A stretch of 64,000 bases of DNA from Aequorivita vitellina (GTDB lineage Bacteria; Bacteroidota; Bacteroidia; Flavobacteriales; Flavobacteriaceae), in NCBI RefSeq assembly GCF_022008365.1, contig NZ_JAIRBA010000012.1, positions 20,452 to 84,451 of the forward strand. Direction: 5' to 3'. Below the pieces are notes generated by a model that saw only the letters and a program-made list of their open reading frames with translations, was not told the origin of the DNA and did no database searches. The first letter of the stretch is position 1. Every line of letters begins with the position of its first letter. Positions 35,248 to 43,675 of this stretch are shown here, piece after piece. The position numbers and the translations under genes are program-made.

Positions 35248-35877
35248 ATGAAAAATATACTTTTTTTATTCGCGCTTTTATTAGGCACGACTGGTTTCGC
35301 ACAAAACGACGAAGCTTATGTAAATTCATTAGTTGCACAAAAATTTGCTGAATTGGAGCTGCAACAAAATCAAGAATATTTTTTGAGGAAAGATTATTGC
35401 GATGGACAGGTAATGATTTTTAATATGCCCGATGGCAGCCTTTGCACCTCGTCATCTACCTATTATGCAGTTTATGTTTTTTGGAAAGAAAGTGACTCTG
35501 TTTTGAAAATTCAGAAATTTGACAACTGCGGAAGTTATATGCCTATTAGTATTAGCAGAAGTAAAGTTTTTGTAAAAGCAATAGCAGATAGAGATGCGTT
35601 GATGAATGGCGAAGTGAAACCTTATAAAGGTGAACAAGTAGATGAAAATGCCTTTGGAAATATGAGCGTAGAATCTTGCCATAAAGCTTATAAATTTGTT
35701 TTAGGCGGTATTAAATTCGAAAAAAAATTCAGAGAATTTGATTTAACGAACGAGTCGAAATATAAAAACGTAAATGCCGAACACAACAACTCGCTTCAAT
35801 TGATAAAACTAGACGAATTAATTTCTGAATTGGTTAATCATTTTGAAGATAACGGCAAATTTATTAGAGAGCGATAA
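35248..35877 (+). CDS. Hypothetical secreted protein
   Basis: The 209-residue product has a clear signal peptide (MKNILFLFALLLGTTGFAQ, cleavage after residue 18 or 19) and no domain I can name. Four cysteines in the mature part (DYCDG, SLCTS, DNCGS, ESCHK) could form disulfides. The text is mixed alpha/beta with a charged C-terminus. The stop codon lies one base before the threonine aldolase ATG, so it is first in a probable operon with that gene, pncB and pncA, but there is no evident metabolic link. Confidence 0.75.
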   Translation: MKNILFLFALLLGTTGFAQNDEAYVNSLVAQKFAELELQQNQEYFLRKDYCDGQVMIFNMPDGSLCTSSSTYYAVYVFWKESDSVLKIQKFDNCGSYMPISISRSKVFVKAIADRDALMNGEVKPYKGEQVDENAFGNMSVESCHKAYKFVLGGIKFEKKFREFDLTNESKYKNVNAEHNNSLQLIKLDELISELVNHFEDNGKFIRER

Positions 35878-35878
35878 T

Positions 35879-36904
35879 ATGATTATAGATTTAAGAAGTG
35901 ACACAGTTACCCAGCCTACGACAGGAATGCTGCAGGCAATTTTAAATGCTAAGGTTGGCGATGATGTTTATAAAGAAGACCCATCTGCAAATAAGCTTGA
36001 GCAAAAACTCGCCGAAATGTTTAGCATGGACGCAGCGTTGTTTTTTCCCACGGGCAGCATGGCCAATCAAGCCGCAATTAAAATGCTTACTCAGCCAGGG
36101 GAACAACTAATTACAGATAAATGGGCCCACGTTTATAATTACGAGGGGGGTGGCGTTTCGTTTAATAGTGGCGTTTCCTGCAAACTTTTGGATGGCAATC
36201 GCGGGATGATTACGGCAAAACAAGTGGAAGAAAACATTAATCCACCCGATTTTTACCACAGTCCGCTCACAAGTTTGGTGTGTTTAGAAAACACAACAAA
36301 TAAAGGTGGAGGAGCGTGTTATGATTTTTCTGAAATTGAAAAAATTAGAACAGTGTGTAATTCACACGGTTTGGGGCTCCATCTTGACGGTGCACGAATA
36401 TGGAACGCGTTAGTAGCAAAAAAGGAAGATCCAAAAACCTACGGAAAAGTTTTCGATACGATATCAGTCTGTTTGAGCAAAGGTTTAGGCACGCCCTTGG
36501 GCAGTGTATTGCTCGGTAAAAAAGATATAATGAAAAAAGCCATGCGTGTTCGCAAAGTGTTGGGCGGCGGCATGCGGCAGATTGGTTTTATGGCTGCGGC
36601 AGGTATTTATGCTTTGGACAATCATTTGGAACGTTTGGCCGAAGACCATAAAAAAGCTGCTGAAATTGCCGAAACACTTTCGCAACAATCGTATATAAAA
36701 ATGGTGGAACCTACCGAAACGAATATTGTAATATTTTACTTATCGCAAGCTGTTTCCGAAGAAAAATTTATGGACGATTTACTTCAGAAAAATATTAGAA
36801 TTAGTTCAATGGGGCAAGGAAAACTTCGCATTGTAACACACTTAGATTACACGAACCAAATGCACGAAACCTTTCTTGGTGTATTGAAAAATTATTCGAA
36901 ATAA
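35879..36904 (+). CDS. ltaE: Low-specificity L-threonine aldolase family protein
   Basis: This PLP-dependent fold type I enzyme cleaves L-threonine or allo-threonine to glycine and acetaldehyde. I start it at the ATG at 35879 (MIIDLRSDTVTQPT, 341 residues), which is the typical N-terminus; the frame is open 12 codons upstream but that part overlaps the previous gene. The PLP lysine is Lys201 in CLSKGLGTP. LHLDGARIWN (167-176) supplies Asp170 and Arg173 near the cofactor, and FFPTGSMANQ (55-64) is the phosphate-binding loop. It is followed after ten bases by pncB. The cytoplasmic role is glycine supply or threonine turnover. Confidence 0.92.
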   Translation: MIIDLRSDTVTQPTTGMLQAILNAKVGDDVYKEDPSANKLEQKLAEMFSMDAALFFPTGSMANQAAIKMLTQPGEQLITDKWAHVYNYEGGGVSFNSGVSCKLLDGNRGMITAKQVEENINPPDFYHSPLTSLVCLENTTNKGGGACYDFSEIEKIRTVCNSHGLGLHLDGARIWNALVAKKEDPKTYGKVFDTISVCLSKGLGTPLGSVLLGKKDIMKKAMRVRKVLGGGMRQIGFMAAAGIYALDNHLERLAEDHKKAAEIAETLSQQSYIKMVEPTETNIVIFYLSQAVSEEKFMDDLLQKNIRISSMGQGKLRIVTHLDYTNQMHETFLGVLKNYSK

Positions 36905-36914
36905 AATTTTAGTT

Positions 36915-38315
36915 ATGCTCGACTTTTCAGCTTCATATACCGATTTGTATCAATTAACGATGGCTCAGGTTTATTTTAAAACGAAACCCAAAAGTGTGGC
37001 CGTGTTTGATTATTATTTTCGAAATAATCCTTTTAACGGGGGCTACACTATTTTTGCTGGTTTAGAAAATATTCTTCATATACTCGAAAATTTGCGCTTC
37101 ACAAAAGAAGATATAAGTTTTCTGAAAATGCACGATTTTGAAGCAGATTTTTTAGAGTACCTTACAGATTTTAAGTTTAACGGAAGTATTTTTTCTGTTA
37201 AAGAAGGTGACGTAGTTTTTCCAAATAGACCCATTTTGCAAGTAACAGGCAATATAATGGAAGTGCAAATAATAGAAACTGTTTTACTAAACATATTAAA
37301 CTTCCAAACACTTATTGCAACAAAAGCCAGTCGCATTCGCCACAGCGCAGGCGCTAGAATTTTAATAGATATGGGCTTACGTCGCGCGCATGCAACGGGT
37401 GGCTATTTTGCAACGCGTGCAGCTGCTATTGGAGGCTTTAGTAGTTCCAGTAATGTAATAGCTGCGAGAGATTTTGATATTGCAGCGTCTGGTACTATGG
37501 CGCATTCATTTATACAAAGTTATACTAATGAACTACAAGCTTTTCGCGATTTTGCTAAAACACGACCAAAAAATTGTGTGCTTCTTGTAGATACTTACAA
37601 CACGCTAAAAAGTGGCTTACCCAATGCAATTACAGTTGCAAAGGAAATGGAAAAGCGTGGCGACAAGTTGTTGGGAGTGCGTTTAGATAGTGGAGATTTG
37701 GCTTATCTCGCCAAAGCAACTCGCAAACTGCTCGATGCGGAAGGATTAGCATACGTAAAAATTGTTGCGTCAAATCAATTAAATGAATATGTTATAAAGA
37801 GTTTGAACGAACAAAATGCACCAATCGATATTTTTGGCGTGGGAACAAATTTGGTAACAGGAAAACCCGATGCCGCTTTGGACGGGGTGTATAAACTTTC
37901 AGAATACAACGGCAAAGCTCGTATAAAACTGTCAGAAAATATTATTAAAATATCGCTTCCTTCCAAAAAGCAAGTTTATAGAATGATTGACGATCACGGA
38001 ATGTTTTATGGTGCAGACGTTGTGGGGCTTGCTTCGGAAGAAACAATATCGCAAATGCTCCATCCTTTCGATTCAAATAAAAGTTTGGACCTCCAAAACT
38101 TTACGCACGAAGTTTTGTTGAAAGAAGTAATGACCAACGGGAACAGAACTATAGAAAAGCAAACAGTAGCCGAAATTGCGAAGTACGCACAAACCCGTTT
38201 ATCACTTTTACCCGAAGAATACAAGCGTTTTCAAAATCCGCATATTTACAAAATTGGTTTGAGTGAAAAACTTAAAAACACGCGTGATCGCTTGGTTACA
38301 GAACATAAATTTTAA
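36915..38315 (+). CDS. pncB: Nicotinate phosphoribosyltransferase
   Basis: The enzyme joins nicotinate to PRPP, giving nicotinate mononucleotide in the Preiss-Handler NAD salvage route. The 466-residue length is normal for the longer bacterial form. Characteristic segments are YQLTMAQVYF near the N-terminus, DMGLRRAHATGGYFATRAAAI (about 152; conserved GxRRA), FGVGTNLVTG near 315, and the PRPP-binding LLGVRLDSGDL near 251. The next gene, pncA, starts directly after its stop (zero-base gap), so the pathway's two steps, nicotinamide to nicotinate to NaMN, are in one operon. Confidence 0.94.
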   Translation: MLDFSASYTDLYQLTMAQVYFKTKPKSVAVFDYYFRNNPFNGGYTIFAGLENILHILENLRFTKEDISFLKMHDFEADFLEYLTDFKFNGSIFSVKEGDVVFPNRPILQVTGNIMEVQIIETVLLNILNFQTLIATKASRIRHSAGARILIDMGLRRAHATGGYFATRAAAIGGFSSSSNVIAARDFDIAASGTMAHSFIQSYTNELQAFRDFAKTRPKNCVLLVDTYNTLKSGLPNAITVAKEMEKRGDKLLGVRLDSGDLAYLAKATRKLLDAEGLAYVKIVASNQLNEYVIKSLNEQNAPIDIFGVGTNLVTGKPDAALDGVYKLSEYNGKARIKLSENIIKISLPSKKQVYRMIDDHGMFYGADVVGLASEETISQMLHPFDSNKSLDLQNFTHEVLLKEVMTNGNRTIEKQTVAEIAKYAQTRLSLLPEEYKRFQNPHIYKIGLSEKLKNTRDRLVTEHKF

Positions 38316-38924
38316 ATGATGAAAACACTTATAATTGTTGACGCACAGAATGATTTTATGCCGGGCGGCTCGCTTCCGGTGCCCAATGGAGACCAAATAG
38401 TCTCGGTAATTAACACCATACAACCTAAGTTTGATTTGGTTGTTGCTTCTCAAGATTGGCATCCGCAAAATCATATTAGTTTTGCGTCAAACCATCCTGA
38501 AAAGGATGTTTTTGGCACCATAGAAATACAGGGCCAATCGCAAACTTTATGGCCAGACCATTGTGTTCAAAATACAAATGGCGCCCGCTTTCACCCAAAA
38601 CTCAACACCGATTGTTGGGAAGCAATTTTCCGAAAGGGTACAGACCCAAGTATCGATAGTTACAGCGCTTTTTATGACAACGGGCATTTAAAATCTACTG
38701 GGCTTGCCGGCTATTTAAAAGAAAAAGGTTCTTCGCAACTTTTCTTTTGCGGACTGGCTGCAGATATTTGTGTGTACTATTCTATTTTTGATGCTTTTAA
38801 AGAAGGGTTCGCTTGTTTTTTTATTGAAGATGCTTCAAAAGCTTTGGATGCTGAAAGGTTCGAAAAAATGAAAGCCGAAATGGTATATCACGGAATCCAA
38901 ATTATTTCTTCAAAAGAAATTTAG
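38316..38924 (+). CDS. pncA: Bifunctional nicotinamidase/pyrazinamidase
   Basis: PncA deamidates nicotinamide to nicotinate and supplies the adjacent pncB enzyme. The 202-residue protein carries the whole catalytic set: Asp9 in IIVDAQNDF, Lys107 in FRKGTD and Cys152 in AADICVYYS. The metal site Asp47-x-His49-x3-His53 lies in SQDWHPQNH. Two ATGs lie in tandem at the start and either may be used. The abutting gene order with pncB indicates cotranscription and probably coupling. The pathway recycles nicotinamide released by NAD-consuming enzymes. Confidence 0.94.
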   Translation: MMKTLIIVDAQNDFMPGGSLPVPNGDQIVSVINTIQPKFDLVVASQDWHPQNHISFASNHPEKDVFGTIEIQGQSQTLWPDHCVQNTNGARFHPKLNTDCWEAIFRKGTDPSIDSYSAFYDNGHLKSTGLAGYLKEKGSSQLFFCGLAADICVYYSIFDAFKEGFACFFIEDASKALDAERFEKMKAEMVYHGIQIISSKEI

Positions 38925-38984
38925 GGTGAAAGTTCGTTTCTTTTTGAAGCCTATTTAACAAGAACATACTTTTTCATTTCAAAG

Positions 38985-38992
38985 TAATTTTG
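38985..38992 (+). promoter_or_regulatory. -7 promoter element for the HTHP gene
   Basis: TAATTTTG, a perfect -7 consensus, lies 37 bases upstream of the ATG at 39030. It gives this small haem protein its own transcription start after the NAD salvage operon. Confidence 0.45.
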
Positions 38993-39029
38993 GTAATTTT
39001 AAAAAACTAACTTTTAATATATTTATAAA

Positions 39030-39269
39030 ATGTCTGAACAAGTTGAAATGATTCCTGGAAATTCACTAATTACCAAAACTCCCGAAGAAGGGAGACAATT
39101 GGCTGTGAAAATGGCGCGATTGGTTATAAAAGCAACGCAGCCAGATGCAGCGGTACGCGAAAAATTACGGCCTATTTACGCTGAAGATGCAGCCATGCTC
39201 ATTGCTATTGGGCAAGTGGTGGCATCAGAATTTGCCACGATTGCAGCCGCAAATAATTACTGGAAGTAG
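39030..39269 (+). CDS. Hexameric tyrosine-coordinated haem protein (HTHP)
   Basis: The 79-residue protein matches the HTHP family, small proteins that assemble as hexamers with haem bound by an axial tyrosine and show peroxidase and catalase-like activity in vitro. Recognisable text is NSLITKTPEEGRQLAVKMAR (11-30), RPIYAEDA (48-55; Tyr50 is the likely axial ligand) and the C-terminal FATIAAANNYW (68-78). No signal peptide is evident. The length is normal. It stands alone between promoter and terminator. Family assignment rests on recognition; physiological role in the family is not settled. Confidence 0.9.
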   Translation: MSEQVEMIPGNSLITKTPEEGRQLAVKMARLVIKATQPDAAVREKLRPIYAEDAAMLIAIGQVVASEFATIAAANNYWK

Positions 39270-39332
39270 TATTTAAAATTTGAGAAAATTACTTTTAATA
39301 GTATTGTTTCCGTAATTTAATAGAATAAAAAA

Positions 39333-39383
39333 AGCCACGAAATTACGAATGTACCTTAAAGTATAATTCGTGAATTCGTGGCT
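39333..39383. terminator. Large hairpin between HTHP and the DUF1508 gene
   Basis: AGCCACGAAATTACGAAT (39333-39350) pairs with ATTCGTGAATTCGTGGCT (39366-39383) with two mismatches over 18 bp and a 15-base loop. It is preceded by an A-run. It lies between converging genes and can end transcription from both sides. Confidence 0.65.
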
Positions 39384-39404
39384 AAAACTTTACAGAAGGT
39401 TTTA

Positions 39405-39722
39405 CTATACTTCTTTTACAGATGCACCTGGAGCATTTTTTCGCACAGATTCAATTCCGTTTTTTGCACCGCTTTCGGCAGCGTACATTTGGCTGCTTCC
39501 AATAATTTGACCGTTGCTCGCTTTTATGTTGAAATGGATTTTTCCATTTTTGGCGGTTTTCATTTCAAAGCTCTCATCTTTCCCACAATTTTTCTTAACA
39601 GATTCAATGCCATTGGTAGCAGAAGCTTTGGTAGCGTACATTTGGCTAGTTAAAATAACTTGTCCGTTAGATGCTTTTAATACAAAGTGAAATTTATCAC
39701 CGCTTTTTTTGAGTTCAAACAT
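39405..39722 (-). CDS. Tandem DUF1508 (YegP-like) protein
   Basis: Two copies of the DUF1508 unit make up this 105-residue protein. Copy one (about 11-46) has FHFVLKASNGQVILTSQMYA and ends GIESVKKNC. Copy two (about 62-97) has IHFNIKASNGQIIGSSQMYA and ends GIESVRKNA. The two are obviously homologous, as in YegP, where the repeats form an intertwined beta fold. The biochemical role is unknown; the domain recurs in many bacteria under stress annotation. Single gene on the minus strand. Confidence 0.9.
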   Translation of the reverse strand: MFELKKSGDKFHFVLKASNGQVILTSQMYATKASATNGIESVKKNCGKDESFEMKTAKNGKIHFNIKASNGQIIGSSQMYAAESGAKNGIESVRKNAPGASVKEV

Positions 39723-39831
39723 AATAATTAGGTGTTTTTTTAGAATTAATAATTTATCCAGCGCTCAATATCGTAAATAACAAGAAATTATAAAAAATTA
39801 CTTGCCATTTTTATAATAAGTTTAGCATAAC

Positions 39832-40155
39832 TTATTTAAACATATCCATTCCCGGAATGTTAGGCATACCTTCTTTAGCCACGGCGGCAACCTCGGTTTC
39901 ATGCAGGTTTGTCGCTTTTTCAATTGCTTTGTTTAAGGTAAGGATTAAATAATCTTCCAATTGTTCTTTATCTTCCAAAAGACTATCTGCAATTTCAATT
40001 GTTTTAATTTTTCGGTTAGCGGTAAGGGTTATTTTCAATAATCCATCACTACTGGCTTCGTCAATTAAAACGGTGTCTAATCGTTTTTTGGTAGCTTCTA
40101 CTTTTTGCTGGGTTTCTTTTAATTTGCCCATCATTCCCATTAAATCTCCAAACAT
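39832..40155 (-). CDS. YbaB/EbfC-family nucleoid-associated protein
   Basis: A small DNA-binding dimer of the YbaB/EbfC family is predicted. I start it at the ATG at 40155 ([20 protein letters not shown], 107 residues), the typical family N-terminus, rather than 24 bases upstream. The central beta sheet [20 protein letters not shown] and the helix [14 protein letters not shown] are characteristic, and a Met/Gly-rich C-terminus ends IPGMDMF. In other bacteria the gene follows dnaX and recR, but not here. It diverges from the oligopeptidase gene with 60 bases between starts. Confidence 0.88.
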   Translation of the reverse strand: MFGDLMGMMGKLKETQQKVEATKKRLDTVLIDEASSDGLLKITLTANRKIKTIEIADSLLEDKEQLEDYLILTLNKAIEKATNLHETEVAAVAKEGMPNIPGMDMFK

Positions 40156-40215
40156 AATTTTAGTTTTAGTTTGATGCAAATTTAGTAATTTGTAGCGCTA
40201 TTCAACAATTATAGA

Positions 40216-42354
40216 ATGATGAAAAAAGTAACCCTCCTTTCAATTGCTTCCCTTATTTTTGCTGCTTCAATAAATGCGCAGGAAACTTCAAAAGATATTA
40301 TGAAAATTACGTCCCCCAAAGCCGAAAAGATTTCAAAAAAACTTAAAAAACACGGCGATGTTAGAAATGATGACTATTATTGGCTTAACAATCCTGAAGA
40401 TGAAAAGGTTTTAGCATACTTAAATGAAGAGAACGCGTATTACGAAGCAGTTACGGCCCACACTCAACAATTGAAAAAAGATCTTTTTGAGGAGATGAAG
40501 GCGCGCATAAAGGAAGATGACGAATCTGTTCCGTATAAATTAAACGGCTATTATTACATCACAAAATATGAAACCGGAAAAGATTACCCCATTTACACCC
40601 GTAAAAAGGGTACGTTAGATGCTGCTGAAGAAATTCTTTTTGATGTAAACGAAATGGCGAAGGATTATTCCTATTACAATCTTGCGGGGCTTAGTGTTTC
40701 CGAAGATAATAAACTTGTTTCTTTTGGTGTAGATACGCTAAGCCGAAGAAAATACGACATCTACATTAAAAATCTTGAAACGGGCGAAATTTATGCAGAA
40801 CGTATTCCGCTTACCACGGGAAGTGCCACTTGGGGTAGCGACAATAAAACGCTTTTTTATACCAGAAAAGACGAAAAAACCCTGCGGGCAGATAGAATTT
40901 ATCGTCATACGTTGGGTACAGACCCCATAACAGACGAATTGGTATACACCGAAAATGACGACACTTTTGGCACGTATGTTTACAAAACAAAGTCGAAAAA
41001 ATATATTGTAATTGGCTCGTACAGCACGCTTACTTCAGAATACAGAGTTTTGGATGCCAACAACCCAATTGGCGATTTCAAAATTTTTCAACCACGCGAA
41101 AGAGGTTTAGAATACAGTATTTCGCATTACGGTAACAATTGGTACGTTTTAACGAACAAAGACAAGGCGCTCAATTTTAAATTGATGAAAACTTCCGAAG
41201 ACAAAACTTCCAAAGAAAATTGGGAAGATATGATTGCACACCGAACAGATGTGCTTTTGGAAGACATTGAAATTTTTAAAGATTATTTGGTGATAAGCGA
41301 GCGCAATAACGGGCTTACAAAAATTCGAATTAAAAAGTGGGTGGGAAGTGAAGATTATTACCTTCCTTTTGACAATGAAACCTACACAGCTTTTACAACC
41401 CAGAATCCCGAGTTTGATACAAAAACGCTTCGTTACGGATACAATTCTTTAAACACGCCTGCCTCGGTAATTGATTTCAATATGGAAACCAAGACCAAAA
41501 CGGTATTAAAAGAAACCGAAGTTTTGGGCGGAAAGTTTGATAAAGATAATTACGAAACCGAGCGTTTATGGGCAACAGCCGCTGACGGAACAAAAATCCC
41601 GATGTCGGTTATTTACAGAAAAGGCATAAAGAAAGACGGAACAAACCCCCTGCTTATTTATGGTTATGGATCGTACGGTGCAACCATAGACCCGTATTTT
41701 TCAACGGTGCGTTTAAGTCTTTTAGATCGAGGTTTTATTTTTGCAATTGCCCACGTTCGCGGTGGAGAATATATGGGAAGGCAATGGTACGAAGACGGAA
41801 AACTGTTGAAAAAGAAAAATACATTTACCGATTTTATTGATGCTTCAAGATATTTGGTTGCGCAGGGCTATACTTCGCCTAAACATTTATATGCTTCGGG
41901 TGGTTCTGCTGGTGGTTTATTGATGGGGGCTATTGCAAATATGGCTCCAGACTTGTACAACGGGGTAGTTGCTTCGGTTCCGTTTGTAGATGTTGTAACT
42001 ACAATGCTCGACGATTCAATTCCACTAACAACAGGTGAGTATGACGAATGGGGCAATCCAAATGAAGAAACATATTACAATTATATAAAAAGTTATTCAC
42101 CGTATGACAATGTGGAAGCAAAAGCCTATCCAAATATGCTTGTAACCACAGGGCTACACGACAGTCAGGTGCAATATTGGGAGCCAGCAAAATGGGTCGC
42201 AAAACTTAGAGATTTAAAAACCGACAAAAATATACTATTACTTCAAACAAATATGGATGCCGGTCACGGCGGGGCTTCTGGGCGTTTCGAGGCATTAAAG
42301 GAAGTGGCCATGGATTACGCCTTTCTATTGGATTTAGAAGGAATTAAGGAGTAA
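40216..42354 (+). CDS. Exported S9 family peptidase (oligopeptidase B-like)
   Basis: This 712-residue serine peptidase of the prolyl oligopeptidase family has a signal peptide (MMKKVTLLSIASLIFAASIN, cleavage near NAQ), so it acts in the periplasm or on the surface. The N-terminal half is the beta-propeller; KHGDVRNDDYYWLNNPED (about 47-64) is typical of oligopeptidase B. The catalytic triad is Ser564 (GGSAGG), Asp649 (GLHDSQV) and His684 (DAGHGGASGR). The enzyme trims short peptides, in type-B members after Arg or Lys. It diverges from YbaB and precedes the cysteine-synthase-like gene, which has its own promoter. Confidence 0.92.
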   Translation: MMKKVTLLSIASLIFAASINAQETSKDIMKITSPKAEKISKKLKKHGDVRNDDYYWLNNPEDEKVLAYLNEENAYYEAVTAHTQQLKKDLFEEMKARIKEDDESVPYKLNGYYYITKYETGKDYPIYTRKKGTLDAAEEILFDVNEMAKDYSYYNLAGLSVSEDNKLVSFGVDTLSRRKYDIYIKNLETGEIYAERIPLTTGSATWGSDNKTLFYTRKDEKTLRADRIYRHTLGTDPITDELVYTENDDTFGTYVYKTKSKKYIVIGSYSTLTSEYRVLDANNPIGDFKIFQPRERGLEYSISHYGNNWYVLTNKDKALNFKLMKTSEDKTSKENWEDMIAHRTDVLLEDIEIFKDYLVISERNNGLTKIRIKKWVGSEDYYLPFDNETYTAFTTQNPEFDTKTLRYGYNSLNTPASVIDFNMETKTKTVLKETEVLGGKFDKDNYETERLWATAADGTKIPMSVIYRKGIKKDGTNPLLIYGYGSYGATIDPYFSTVRLSLLDRGFIFAIAHVRGGEYMGRQWYEDGKLLKKKNTFTDFIDASRYLVAQGYTSPKHLYASGGSAGGLLMGAIANMAPDLYNGVVASVPFVDVVTTMLDDSIPLTTGEYDEWGNPNEETYYNYIKSYSPYDNVEAKAYPNMLVTTGLHDSQVQYWEPAKWVAKLRDLKTDKNILLLQTNMDAGHGGASGRFEALKEVAMDYAFLLDLEGIKE

Positions 42355-42368
42355 TAAAAATATTTCAT

Positions 42369-42376
42369 TATCTTTG
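42369..42376 (+). promoter_or_regulatory. -7 promoter element before the structured leader
   Basis: TATCTTTG, a perfect -7 consensus. Transcription would start near 42382 and give a leader of about 85 bases ahead of the cysteine-synthase-like gene. Confidence 0.55.
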
Positions 42377-42382
42377 TCGCAT

Positions 42383-42450
42383 TAAAAACCAGCCCTCCTA
42401 ATTTTTAAGGTTGGCAGGTGGGATTCAGTATTTTGCTGAGTATTTTTTAT
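42383..42450 (+). promoter_or_regulatory. Structured 5' leader, possible attenuator or riboswitch
   Basis: Two hairpins lie in the leader. CCAGCC (42389-42394) pairs with GGTTGG (42409-42414). ATTCAG (42423-42428) pairs with CTGAGT (42436-42441), followed by ATTTTTTA, which looks like an intrinsic terminator 20-25 bases before the coding start. GC-rich single-stranded parts (CTCC, GCAGGTGGG) offer alternative pairing. I do not recognise a known riboswitch class. Control by cysteine, SAM or sulfur status would fit the next gene, but that is conjecture. Confidence 0.4.
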
Positions 42451-42466
42451 AACGAACTCCCTCTTT

Positions 42467-43504
42467 ATGAAAGAAGAAATAAAAGCCTACAACAATGTGT
42501 TGGAACTAATAGGCAACACACCGTTGATTAAGCTTAACAAAATTACCCAAAATATGAAGGGTAATTACTTTGCAAAAGTAGAAGCATTTAATCCAGGGCA
42601 TTCTACTAAAGACCGCATAGCTCTTTACATTCTTGAAGAAGCTGAGAGAAAAGGCATTCTAAAACCAGGCGATACTATAATTGAAACCACAAGTGGAAAC
42701 ACGGGGTTTAGTATTGCAATGGTTAGTATTATTAAAGGTTACGAATGTATTTTGGCTGTAAGTTCAAAGTCTTCGGCAGATAAAATTGATATGCTGAAAA
42801 CAATGGGCGCTAAGGTATATGTTTGTCCGGCAAACGTTAGTGCAGACGATCCGCGCTCGTATTACGAAGTCGCAAAAAAACTTCACAGCGAAATTAAAGG
42901 TTCGGTTTACATTAATCAGTATTTCAATGAATTGAATATTGATGCACATTACCACACTACAGGACCCGAAATCTGGGAGCAAACTGCAGGAAAAATCACA
43001 CATTTGGTAGCTTGTAGCGGAACTGGCGGTACTATTTCGGGTACGGCTCGTTTTTTAAAAGAACAAAACCCAAATGTAAAAGTTATAGGAATAGACGCTT
43101 ACGGCTCAGTGCTTCAGAAATATCACCAAACAAAAGAATTTGACGCCAATGAAATCTATCCGTACCGAATTGAAGGTTTGGGAAAAAACTTGATTCCTAC
43201 GGCAACAGATTTCAACATAATTGATGCGTTCGAAAAAGTAACCGATGAAAGTAGCGCGCATACAGCACGTGAGCTTGCAAACACCGAAGGGCTTTTTGTT
43301 GGTTATACCAGTGGAGCCGCAATGCAAGGTTTAAAGCAACTTGATGAAGAAGGCGAGTTTACCGCAGATAGCAATATTGTGGTTATATTTCCAGACCACG
43401 GCTCGCGTTATATGAGTAAAATTTACAACGACGAATGGATGAGCCAGCAAGGTTTCTTTGATTCTGAAACTGCTGAGATTCCACAAATAGAATACATCAA
43501 ATAA
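42467..43504 (+). CDS. PLP-dependent cysteine synthase family protein, candidate cysteate synthase
   Basis: This fold type II PLP enzyme has 345 residues, longer than ordinary CysK/CysM (about 300). The PLP lysine is Lys48 in [11 protein letters not shown]; in typical cysteine synthases the stretch is PGGSVKDR. The substrate loop TSGNTG is at 75-80 and the phosphate loop GTGGTISGT near 180. The known reaction is beta-replacement on O-acetyl- or O-phosphoserine. Right after a terminator comes an alpha-oxoamine synthase. That pairing recalls sulfonolipid synthesis, where a member of this family makes cysteate from phosphoserine and sulfite. Ordinary cysteine synthase is the alternative. A structured leader precedes it. 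Confidence 0.85.
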   Translation: MKEEIKAYNNVLELIGNTPLIKLNKITQNMKGNYFAKVEAFNPGHSTKDRIALYILEEAERKGILKPGDTIIETTSGNTGFSIAMVSIIKGYECILAVSSKSSADKIDMLKTMGAKVYVCPANVSADDPRSYYEVAKKLHSEIKGSVYINQYFNELNIDAHYHTTGPEIWEQTAGKITHLVACSGTGGTISGTARFLKEQNPNVKVIGIDAYGSVLQKYHQTKEFDANEIYPYRIEGLGKNLIPTATDFNIIDAFEKVTDESSAHTARELANTEGLFVGYTSGAAMQGLKQLDEEGEFTADSNIVVIFPDHGSRYMSKIYNDEWMSQQGFFDSETAEIPQIEYIK

Positions 43505-43526
43505 TTTTTTAACAATAGATATACTT

Positions 43527-43558
43527 AAAACCGGTTGAGCATCACTCAATCGGTTTTT
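43527..43558 (+). terminator. Terminator after the cysteine synthase-like gene
   Basis: AAAACCGGTTGAG (from 43527) pairs with CTCAATCGGTTTT, including one G-T pair, and is followed by a T-run. It separates the cysteine-synthase-like gene from the alpha-oxoamine synthase gene, so each has its own transcript end. Confidence 0.75.
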
Positions 43559-43642
43559 TGGTATTGTTGGAGGGCGATTTTTAATGAGGTTATGAAATCT
43601 AAAATCTCATCACCAAAAACAATAATCTTATAATAATTTAAT

Positions 43643-43650
43643 TAATTTTG
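43643..43650 (+). promoter_or_regulatory. -7 promoter element for the alpha-oxoamine synthase
   Basis: TAATTTTG, a perfect -7 consensus, 25 bases upstream of the ATG at 43676. Confidence 0.45.
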
Positions 43651-43675
43651 TCCCGTATTTAATAAACATAGGTTG

